Origin: Symbiodinium natans
Taxonomy: Eukaryota > Sar > Dinophyceae > Suessiales > Symbiodiniaceae
Direction: 5' to 3'
DNA length: 62,000 nucleotides
Assembly (NCBI GenBank): GCA_905221605.1
Contig: CAJNDS010000441.1
Coordinates: forward strand, 1 to 62,000
Shown: in pieces, positions 43,630 to 62,000 of the stretch
Layout of the letters: the number at the start of each line of letters is the position of its first letter
Position numbering within the stretch: position 1 is the stretch's first letter
The notes under the pieces: generated by a model
Told to the model about the DNA's origin: nothing
The model's input: the letters and a program-made list of their open reading frames with translations, nothing else
The model's database searches: none
Program-made: the position numbers and the translations under genes

Positions 43630-43980
43630 ACAGGTATATCTGAGCCGAAACATGGCTGCGGGTGCATGGCATGCACAGCGGCAGCACATGCGGCATGTCG
43701 GAATCCCTATCAGCTATGCTACCCTGCTACACCCTTAAAAAGACTGCAGGCGCTGCAAATCTGCTCCAGCCGACAGCATGCAGCAGTCCTGGTAAACCAT
43801 CGCCGGTAGAAGTCTGCAGCTGCCTGAATTCCCCACTGAGACAGAGACACATCAGCCCAGGAGAGCGTTCCGTAGTTCTGTTATCAGTGAGCCGCACGCA
43901 CGTGAGCGTGTAACTCTCGCATGCCTCAGATCCAGCTGGATGCGACTGGCGTGTATGTTCATACGTACACCTGTACATAA
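43630..43980. other. no recognised gene
   Basis: Short overlapping frames only. Confidence 0.4.
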
Positions 43981-44260
43981 ATATTTTATGTAAATATTCC
44001 CATCTATATATATATATATATATCTATATTTGCACCGTATATATTTACATGCTCGACCCCCTTCCCCCCCAACCCACATGACAGACAACCACCCTTGAAA
44101 AGACACACATTCAACAGACATATCCTTCTGACTGTCACTTTCCACCTTGCTTTGGGCCTGTGCCTTTCCCACTTTCCACTTTTCACCAAGTTTTGGGCCG
44201 ATGCCCTTTCCAATTTCCGCTTTTCTTTGGGGAGGGGGGGGGGGTTAAATGGAAGAGATA
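43981..44260. repeat. (AT)n/poly-C module plus 45-bp tandem repeat
   Basis: An AT run (44006-44025), TTTACATGCTCGACCCCCTT and a C-run (to 44071) form another poly-G/AT-type module. Then CTTTCCACCTTGCTTTGGGC, TTTCCACTTTTCACCAAG and TTTTGGGCCGATGCCCTTTC make about 2.5 tandem units of about 45 bp (44135-44235), ending at a G-run (44231-44243). Confidence 0.65.
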
Positions 44261-45745
44261 TGGCAAGCGCAAAAGTATAGGTCGAAAAATGTGGGAAGTG
44301 GAACGGACCCTAACACGAGTCGAAGGCCGTGTAATGGCTTGTGTAAACAGAATTTCCAGGGTTGTACCCTTTCGAATTAGGTACAAGTTCACCCGAATTT
44401 AAATATACACATTTGAATAGGGTTTGACCAAGACAATTAGAGGTCAAATGAAGTACTTCTGCTATTCAACGGGTCGGGATACTGGAATAGAATGCAGGGC
44501 AGCTGTGCCTGTTGATGTTTGTAATCCTAACCTCGGAGTGATTAAGTAACGACCATGCACACCCACTGAGCACATGAAGCATGGACACCAGACCTGTTTT
44601 GTCAGATAGCTACGAGATATTTTCAATTGGAAAGTTGATGTCGTTGGCTAAACTGCACAGAGGCACGACTGGCCAGTCTGCACACGGCTTCGCTTCTTAC
44701 ATGGTACACACAAGTCCATCGAAGTCCATAGACTCCAATTTAGTCTTTTCAATGTCTTTTCATGCCGTCTTTCATGCTTGAACCATTGTACATTGCATGA
44801 AGCTTACTTTACTTCTGGACGTACACACGATTTTGAACGCCTGCAGAACTACATGCACGGTGTATGAGCTGAAGGACTCATTCAGATGCTTGTTCGAAGA
44901 CAGCTTGTCTGACGAAGATCATCGCCATGCTGTTTTAGCACGGGTGTTTCGCGATTCGATGTAGGTAACCTAGTCACACTGAGCCCCGGACAGTTGATGA
45001 ACTGCAGTGCGCATCTGATTCCGGAAATGCAAACTGGTCAACTGTTTGCTCAGGATAATATCGTCTGTGGGTCTATGGTGTTGTGAGACATGGCGCTGAC
45101 ATGAAGCCTTGGATCATGTGCACAGGAGTCGGCGAGCGTACACAGCTGCGGACGCAGGGAGCTGTGATCACTTCGTGACAAGTTTTGGCCTAACCAGAGG
45201 ATGGCCACTGGAATGCCTTGTAAGGGTCGCCAGTGAAACGCCTCGCGTGACCTGGAAAGGGCTCTCCGATGGACACCCTCCGAATGCTGAAGTCGAAGCT
45301 GCCGAAACACTTGCTGTCATCTGCACTCTTGCAATTTTAACATTGAAGTGTGCTGCGGATGGCGGCCCCGCCGATCATATGGACTTTGGAACGGTGAGAC
45401 CATTGGGCCCTTTTGGATTACTGACATTGCCCATGTGATGGGTGAAAAGAAAAATCCCTGAACTAAGCAGCAGACCATATCTGTCATATCATTGACTGCA
45501 ACACTCAAACCGCAGCAGTCACGCGCAGAATGTAGACTTCGAGGGGAAGTTTACTCAGCCTCCAAGCAACCCCCAGCAGAGCCCTGTGCACAGCTTTCGG
45601 GTCGTCGTACTTTTTAAGCACTTCGGAGCCTGAACATGCCGGGGCTATTTCAGGTTTTGGGTTCTCTTCGTCCTGAAGGCATGAGGGCAAAATGGTGGGA
45701 CTGGTACATTCCTGGAGGCTTCTTCAAGGAGGAGGCATGTCTGTC
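44261..45745. other. no recognised gene; one weak ORF
   Basis: A 109-codon plus frame (45109-45438) includes AAETLAVICTLAILTLKCAA, a hydrophobic segment, but the opposite strand is open too and no splice signals support it. Confidence 0.35.
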
Positions 45746-45754
45746 CATCCCTCG

Positions 45755-45800
45755 AGATGTCTGAAGTCTAAATAAAGTCTAAAGTCTAAAGTCTAAAGCC
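45755..45800. repeat. 9-bp tandem repeat (AAAGTCTAA type)
   Basis: Four to five copies of TAAAGTCTA in a row. Confidence 0.85.
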
Positions 45801-46745
45801 CGCCCTCAGCTGAAGGGGACATGGGCAGCGAATGTGGCGACCCGTCTTCAACCAAATGGTACATAGTCCGGCGGCCTTGTCGCAAGGCGATTCGGGTTGG
45901 CTCAAGTCTGTGGTGCTGAATGGCCTAACGGCTACTACAGTTACAAGCGTTCCAAGTTAGCGTTTTGGAAGTTTAGGGTTTTGAGCTCTGGGAGTTTAAG
46001 CCATGGTGGCAAGGTTGGCTATGGTGCCCTGGGTGTCATGCTACATCGGGTGCTATGAAAAGACACCATTGCTGGGAAACTGCTGGTGACGTGCCTGATC
46101 GTGCCTGGGTCTCTCTGCCTATACCTCACTCGAATCCTCCACAGACAGGGGAAAATCGGAAATTCTAAGCCGCTCCCTAGTTGGAAGTCCTGCTGAGCTG
46201 GCACCTTGGATGGCTGCTCCGAGCTGTGCCCGCACCTGTTCTGAGGAAACAAAGAAACAAGGATGATGTACGAGCTTCATCTTCAGAAGTGTTTGATTTT
46301 TGCCACCAGCTCGGCACTAGGTTCTCAAGGTACAAGCATATGTCGCGCGTGTCTTCTCTTTCTTCCTGCGGCTATGAGATGCTATGAGACCCATTAAGCC
46401 TGTTCGCCTCGCCTCAGCTTGCTGGTGCAGCTCCTCCGGCGCCCCAGCATGCCTCGAATGCCTCGCTGTGAGGTTGCAGGGACCTACTGCTTGGGGACTG
46501 CGTGGGCTTGGGCTTGAAAAAGAAGGACTGATAGACTACCTGAACAAACAGTCTCCGCGATACCATAATCTTCCAACGCGCTCACAATTAGCAGGAGATT
46601 TCCAAACCCCTTTCAAGCGGCGAAGTTGAAGAGCTGGCATGGATAAGGCAAAAGCAAAAGGAATAAGGAAAAGGACTAATGTGCTGGAGTGGTCGCTCTG
46701 TTCGTGCGCCGAAACCGGATGCGGAGTTGTTTGCTTCTTTCTTGT
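45801..46745. other. no recognised gene
   Basis: Short frames only. A small GTTTAGGGTTTTGAG telomere-like patch is at 45970-45990. Confidence 0.4.
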
Positions 46746-46748
46746 TTG

Positions 46749-46768
46749 GGGGGGGGGGGGGGGGGATT
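46749..46768. repeat. poly-G run
   Basis: About 20 consecutive G residues. It marks the start of a 1.4-kb AT-rich segment (46769-48180). Confidence 0.95.
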
Positions 46769-47087
46769 TAACTGAGATGCAATACAATGTATTCATAGCT
46801 TTTGACGGGTCATTCACGTTATAGTGAATCACCTGTGAATGCGAAGAAAGACTTAAAAGGCCCTAGTATAAACTGATCAGAAGCATTGCAAAGGACCTCT
46901 ATACTGTTGGACAATATGCTTGCTCAATGAGAGAAGGATATGAAACTTCTTGGCCCTTATGATTCGCACATCCAGTGCAAAAATGTTTAACATTGAAGAA
47001 GTGAGCGCAGTGAAGTGGGCTCAAAAACAAACAATATAGGAACAAGAGGAAACGAAAAGACAACTATACAGTGGTCATTAACTGAAT

Positions 47088-47958
47088 ATGCGAGAATACG
47101 AAATTCTGGAAGATAGAACGAATGGCCACGAAGTGAAAAGAATGATGTATGGTGATGATATTTCTAAACTTGCAAAAACATTTCAAAAAGACATGGCAGC
47201 CTAGATAAAACAAGAGCTAAGTCACGAGGATCTGGAAGATACAGCGCAGCTCCAGAAGGATACAAATAATTTTGTGATGGCCTCTTACCCACACGAGAAG
47301 GTTTTTGTGGGTTTATTCAAAAAACAAATAAAATCAAACAACAATCAAAAAAGACTCGCCCAAAAAATCAACTCAGAACCTGCCGAATCCCAGAGACTCA
47401 GAAAAAAATCAAATTACAACCAAGAACAGAAACGGAGCCTGGGGCCGGGATGTGGCTGATCGGCTTTGATTATTTTTGATTGTTTTTTGATTGTTTTCGG
47501 AATATGTTTGCTTTTTATGGGTTTTTTCGGGCGTTGACTATTTTCTGATTGTTTTTTTTTGTTTTCTTGCTTATTTTCTGATTGTTTTTTGCTTGTTTTT
47601 GATTATTCTGGGATTTTCGGAGGTTGAATATTCTCTGACTATTTTTTGATTTTTATTTAATTATCTGTTGATTAGGTTTGGTTTTTCATCTGAGTCTGTG
47701 TTTCTGTTTTATTTTTTGGGCTGATTTTCCGGTGAGCTTTTGGTGATTCTTTTTTGCTTTTTGAATATTGGACAGGAAACCCTTTTCGTGTGGGTAGAGG
47801 CAATCACAAAAATCATTGAGCTTCAGGAACTAGAAAACGCCCCCAAAGAAGATGAAGCATTCTTGAAAAGCCTTCATATATTCATGGAGACATCTCTCAA
47901 TGCGTATCTAGACAAGTATGAAAACTATCAGTTCATCCAAACATCCTACGAGAAGTGA
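47088..47958 (+). pseudogene. AT-rich plus-strand gene fragment with one in-frame stop
   Basis: Exon 1 (47088-47300) opens with ATG and encodes MREYEILEDRTNGHEVKRMM followed by YGDDISKLAKTFQKDMAA, then an in-frame TAG (47202-47204), then IKQELSHEDLEDTAQLQKD and MASYPHEK up to AAG|GTTTTT. Exon 2 (47776-47957) follows a pyrimidine-rich TTGGACAG acceptor and encodes ETLFVWVEAITKIIELQELE followed by NAPKEDEAFLKSLHIFMETS, ending GAGAAGTGA where GAA|GTGAGT is also a perfect donor. Exons join in phase 0. The intron contains a long hairpin. The AT-rich, Glu/Lys-rich codon use differs from all minus-strand genes, suggesting a different origin (transferred or selfish-element gene). The TAG may be a true lesion. 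Family unknown. Confidence 0.45.
47318..47610. repeat. long hairpin with AATCAAA/TTTGATT arms inside the AT-rich gene's intron
   Basis: The left arm has ATAAAATCAAACAACAATC and AAAAAATCAACTC. The right arm has GATTATTTTTGATTGTTTTT repeats. The loop contains CCCAGAGACTCAGAAAAAAA, which resembles CCAAGAGTCTCAGAAAAATG in the hairpin at 39.6 kb. Probably a diverged member of the same hairpin family. Confidence 0.65.
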
Positions 47959-47959
47959 G

Positions 47960-48580
47960 TTCCAGTCCACGAATAAGTATGAAATTCTGTAAAGATAGGC
48001 AGGATAAGAAAAGTAGCATGAATAACAAGCAAGAACCATTAGTAACAACGCAAAATGAATCTGATGTAACTTCTAAACTGTAAGACGACAAAGCACAAAA
48101 TAATACGGGCAACAGAGCAAGTGAAGGGCGCGCATATTACATTCACGCATTTTTGTGATTCTATCTTCGAATCACGGTAATCTAGGGTGACTATCACACA
48201 TGATTCTGGACAAAGCTAATCGCAAGCAACCGCGAGCTACGTGAACCATGGTCTGGAAATCCAAGTGTGCCGAAGCCTGGTGCTTGGGCTGCTCGCACCG
48301 GCGCAGAGCGCCTCGAGCAAAGACATTGTCAACTTGTCAAACGCTTCTTTGTCGTGGGGGCATGCTGCACCATGGAAGCGCACTCATGTGATCACAGGAT
48401 CACCCGGGCTCATGTCACGCAAAGCTCCAACTAGAGGTATGACGTTCTTGCCGTTTGCCTAGGTGGCTCGCCATGTGGATGAGAGGTTTAGGGCTTTGGC
48501 TTCGTCTTACAATGTCTTAGATGTATGCCGCCACTGCCAATGCCATTGCCGGCATGAAGAAAAAAACCTCTCCTAATTTT
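47960..48580. other. no recognised gene; AT-rich then mixed DNA
   Basis: The AT-rich segment ends near 48180. Further exons of the plus-strand gene might lie at 47990-48180 but none is clear. Confidence 0.35.
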
Positions 48581-48649
48581 GGAATCAGGCCAGGGTGCGC
48601 CCGATGGTGAATTTCAATTTCCACTTGCTTATGCGACCTACTTCGTCCA

Positions 48650-48804
48650 GATGCCCTATAAGCCGAGTAAATTCCACACCCTCACAAGCGCGGAAGAGCA
48701 CCAACCCGATGATGGCGCAGCTCACCAAAGCAGCCTGAGCAGCAGTGAGCAGCGCTTCTTCGATATCGCGCAGACAAGGGTTTCGGTGGGCCTCGGGCCC
48801 CACC
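48650..48804 (-). CDS. exon of a possible membrane protein
   Basis: After a TCGACAG acceptor at about 48805 the minus strand encodes VGPEAHRNPCLRDIEEALLT followed by AAQAALVSCAIIGLVLFRAC, with possible donors at CTTTG|GTGAGC or GCTT|GTGAGG. The Ala/Val/Ile/Leu-rich segment could be one transmembrane helix. It lies downstream of the atpF-like gene on the same strand. No family recognised. Confidence 0.4.
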
Positions 48805-48935
48805 TGTCGATGAAAGGGAAATTTGAAACATGTGTAGAAGCTCAAAAAGTTCAGGTGAAGTAAACTGCGCCTATTTGTCCATGCAAGGGCTCCCGCACCT
48901 TATCAACGTGTCAATGTGTCCTCCCGCTACCCTTT

Positions 48936-49217
48936 TCAGAAGCCTGATGTCCATACTATCATAGGCTTACTTCGGCCTACTGCCCGTTCAGCCAGTTGAG
49001 GTTGACGGTTGGTCAGTCCGAGAACCGATGCATACCGATGCAGAATTGCTGCCGGCCCCCGGATGTCGAGACCGTCCCTCGCGAGAACACAGGTAGGGGC
49101 ACCAGGGCCCCGGCAAGCATTGCGGCACTTCCATCGTGCATTCTTTGAACCTGCCCAAAACACATCTTTTAAATTTTGGTCGCCACCTCGAAACCTAAGT
49201 GGGCTCAGCTTCATCAA
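48936..49217 (-). CDS. possible exon, unknown
   Basis: A 93-codon minus-strand frame with MKLSPLRFRGGDQNLKDVFW and a Cys/Arg-rich middle. It may be an upstream exon of the membrane-protein exon at 48.65-48.80 kb. Splice sites not fixed. Confidence 0.25.
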   Translation of the reverse strand: MMKLSPLRFRGGDQNLKDVFWAGSKNARWKCRNACRGPGAPTCVLARDGLDIRGPAAILHRYASVLGLTNRQPQLAERAVGRSKPMIVWTSGF

Positions 49218-49219
49218 GG

Positions 49220-50380
49220 TCTCATCAATGGTCTAGACTGCAGAGGGCACTAACACACATATCTTGTGCTTCACGCCGGTACCATATGGTATCATCACCG
49301 CATCTTCAATTTCAAACCACCAGGGGCCAGCTGCGACAGTCGAGGTAATGATGGGCTGGCACGACCCCGGCATAACTGGCATGCCTGGCTACCAGCGCCT
49401 CCCCGGAGCAATGGCCTCAAGCTGACTTATCTCATCGTTGGACCTCAAACAACCTATGGACCTCCAAACCAAGTGAAGACAATGCTGCACTGCATCGCAC
49501 AGACTTGCCTGAACACTGGAGGCGGAAAAAAGATTGCAGCGTCCAAACCATTGGGAGCAGAAATCTTCAGAGCAGGCATTCGGCCATGTGTATTTTTATG
49601 GGTTGTGTAAGAGGCCAGGCACTGACGGATTGGTGAGAACCGCCATCGCCGAAAGCGTTCGACCCCTGCTCGGTGTCTCAACCAAAAGCCCAGACACAAC
49701 CCTCGCCCCCTCCTCCCCTCTCCTCCCTCCCAGCCTCCCTCCCCCCGTTCGCCTTGCTCCGGTGTCTACCCCCCGCCCCCCCATAAAAGCAGTCGAAGAG
49801 AGAATAATGCGAGGAACGTTTGAGGTTGAGAGTTGTTCCTGGAAACGCCGGCAGGTTGGTGACGAGACAAATAAGGCTTGTGCTCTGAGAATGACACGAA
49901 GGGGCAGGGAGGTTGGGAACCACCAAGACCACCGCACAAAACTTCCAGACGTAACACTCCTGAGTTGCGTGCGAGAGCTGCTTTTGTGCTAAGGCAGCCT
50001 TTCCAGGCTGCAGCAGCGTGACCTGGAAGGTGGCAGATTTGCAATTGTTGTAATTGCAGGGGTCAGACGCAGCTAAAGATCCACCCGCCGCTCTGGCCGC
50101 AGCTGTGGAAGTTACTTGGGACTTGGAGAGCAGCACTTGGGTCAAGACAGTCTGAAGGGGCAAAGTGAAGCATGCTCTGGTCTGGGCTTGGCAGAAGCCT
50201 CAAAGGCATGCAGCTTGCCAATTTTGAATCACAAGCATGGTCAAGCCGCGAAGAAGCAGTGTCTCTCGAAGCAGACTATCGTAAGCAAACCCTGCGTTGC
50301 GGGCTTGCAAGAACTTGGAGAAAAGATATGCGCACACACAACATATATAGAGCTTCTTTGAGAAGCCGGACCGGATGCGT
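49220..50380. other. no recognised gene; weak ORFs and a CT-rich run
   Basis: 49700-49790 is a CCCTCCT-rich tract. A minus frame (49678-50163) has TSTAAARAAGGSLAASDP and could be part of the gene downstream of the atpF-like gene, but no signal decides it. Confidence 0.35.
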
Positions 50381-50382
50381 GC

Positions 50383-60620
<10,238 letters not shown>

Positions 60621-60768
60621 TGCTTCAATAGTGCTTCAATAAATGGTCGGAAAATATGTGTACAAAGAAGGCAAAAAGACAAAGGAACAGGGATGGACCA
60701 CGAATGTCCCGGATGTTTTGAATGAAGGCACTGCTTCCTGTATTCGCTGCTTGCCTGAGCCGGAATCG
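60621..60768 (-). promoter_or_regulatory. short intergenic region between two same-strand genes
   Basis: The stop of the upstream gene (60769) and the atpF ATG (60620) are only about 148 bp apart. It must hold the 3' end of one gene and the trans-splice acceptor of the next. No TATA box was seen, and the sequence is mixed with a duplicated ATTGAAGCA next to the ATG. The role is inferred from spacing. Confidence 0.4.
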
Positions 60769-60965
60769 TCACACGAATATTGCAACTTCATGCACCCAAT
60801 CACATTCTGGGTTAAAACACCACTCCTGTCGCAGCAAAACCTTCCCCGGCACCCTAATCATGGGGGCTGGGCGGCGGGATGTGAAGTAGGCACCGGCATG
60901 CCAAACGGCCTTGACACTGGCAAGGATTGTTTCGGCTGACATGGGCACGTGTGACCTCATGTTTT
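60769..60965 (-). CDS. terminal exon of the upstream gene, unknown function
   Basis: After a CCCTGCAG acceptor the exon encodes ENMRSHVPMSAETILASVKA, then VWHAGAYFTSRRPAPMIRVP and, after GKVLLRQEW, CFNPECDWVHEVAIFV with a TGA stop. A GGGAAG|GTTTTG donor inside could end the exon earlier. The composition is clearly protein-like (Trp, Arg, Pro, Met). It lies directly upstream of atpF on the same strand. I do not recognise the family. Confidence 0.45.
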
Positions 60966-62000
60966 CTGCAGGGTATGTACCTGCAGGCCTATGCGTCGGC
61001 CAAGTTGTAGCCTCGTCTGCATGTCGGTAAGCCCCGCACGACCTACCAGCCTTACCCGCGGGCCTGCCTGCGGGACTTTTGTTGCTACGACCACCACCAT
61101 CACCACGACGACGAGGACGACGAGGACGACGACGACCACGAGTACGACTAGTATGCAAGCTGGAGCAAGTACCCAAGTCACTCAATGGCATACACTCTGT
61201 GCCGGTGTGAAACGGAGCTCTGGGTTCGCTACAGGACCGGCTCTTGCGATTGCTCCCTGCGCCTTCGCACGAGCTGGCATTTTCTACTGCGCGGGATTTG
61301 AGCGTGCGGGCGACGGTGTTTACAAGTTGTGCAGAATATGTATAATCGTTGGGCTCTGCAGGCTGTTGCTAGAGAGATCCCAAAGTGCCCCGGATATCCA
61401 CATCACCGACGTTGGCAAAGGTTGTTGTTGTTGGCTTCTAGGCAAGATGGCGTCGGAAAAGTAGGCCTGAGCCAGCAAACTTTGCGCAAGCCACTCGAGA
61501 AAACCAGGTAGAAACAGCTGAGTAGTGCCCTCGTGTCACGGAAGCCTTGCAATCCCGACAAGTTCGGAAGCTCACAGCGCTGCTACTGTAAGTAGGAACT
61601 GCCTGCCCCAAGGAAACATCTTGTTTTTCCCCTCCCTCCCCCTGGCAGAATTTCACAAGGCTCGAGCAGGATGGCCCAGAGCTGAGGATCCGCCACGATA
61701 TCTTCAAAGGACCTTAGGCAAGTTCAGATTCCGTTTCTGTCGGTCACAAACAGTTATATTGCGTTCATTAATGCATGGCTGTGAAAGTCTGTGAGCACTC
61801 CATCGCCAAATGCAGATCATCTCTGGACTCCCTTTGTCTTGCGGCCCTTTCAAAATCACGACTCCGGAATAAAGCTCTTGCGCGGGGCTCAGGGTGGTCA
61901 GACAAATACATAGGATTGTGGGATTGCAAAGCAGCTTCTCAGGGAAGAGCAGAGACTATGGTTGTAGGCCTCACCGACGACTAGCTACGCAGTACCAGTG
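60966..62000. other. no recognised gene; one GAC/CAC repeat
   Basis: 61083-61150 is a (CAC)/(GAC) triplet run that yields Arg-, Thr- and Val-rich frames. Open frames at 61438-61794 have no motif. Further exons of the upstream gene may lie here or beyond the window. Confidence 0.35.

Noticed and set aside
45885-45910. Possible relic of the dinoflagellate spliced leader (TTGGCTCAAG)
   Set aside because: Only the last ten bases match; the rest of the leader is absent. A similar short match at 51870 is equally weak.

Overview
The window reads as nuclear DNA of a photosynthetic dinoflagellate, most likely peridinin-type and Symbiodiniaceae-like. The evidence is mixed. Real coding sequence comes as short exons separated by long introns. 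Several introns start with GC or GA instead of GT. TTTAGGG-type interstitial telomere repeats and very long microsatellites and homopolymers are everywhere. One gene begins with a bipartite plastid-targeting presequence whose signal peptide is followed by Phe. Another belongs to a family of membrane proteins with split TIR-like motifs that I associate with dinoflagellate genomes. There is no sign of bacterial operons, rRNA or tRNA genes, or CRISPR arrays. Almost every exon with usable splice signals lies on the minus strand, which fits the one-directional gene clusters of dinoflagellates.

Layout. 1-7 kb: low-complexity DNA with several minus-strand exon-like pieces of unknown function (3.8-4.05, 5.2-5.9 and 6.3-6.5 kb). 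7.3-8.75 kb: a minus-strand gene with TIR-like motifs and membrane helices. 9.28-11.45 kb: an AT-rich element with poly-G/(AT)n terminal inverted repeats. 11.6-13.7 kb: a second mini-element, a nested palindrome array, an AT-rich inverted-repeat tract and degenerate telomere-like DNA. 13.8-25 kb: mostly non-coding DNA, with a probable subtilase-like terminal exon at 16.5 kb, large microsatellites (17.6-18.1 kb), a GC-rich minisatellite (18.5-19.1 kb), a broken Lys/Gly-rich reading frame (19.2-20.2 kb), a telomere-repeat block (20.4 kb) and another minisatellite (21.0-21.4 kb). 25-34 kb: isolated exons (25.4, 27.2-27.5 and 31.2-31.7 kb) among CAG repeats and a very long C-rich tract (30.05-30.5 kb). 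34.6-38.2 kb: exons of an acidic, Ser/Glu-rich minus-strand protein. 39.3-41.2 kb: a second copy of the poly-G/AT inverted-repeat element. 41.4-50 kb: scattered ORFs, a signal-peptide exon (43.2 kb) and an AT-rich plus-strand gene or pseudogene (47.1-47.96 kb). 50.38-60.62 kb: the best-supported gene, a nuclear gene for plastid ATP synthase subunit b (atpF-like) with about nine exons. 60.77-60.97 kb: the terminal exon of the next gene upstream, only about 150 bp away.

The genes do not form a recognisable pathway. The common themes are unidirectional orientation, intron boundaries bearing short direct repeats, and heavy invasion by AT-rich hairpin elements. The most informative results are the full exon model of the plastid ATP synthase b subunit and the two related poly-G/(AT)n inverted-repeat elements. 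All exon limits were read by eye and need transcript support.
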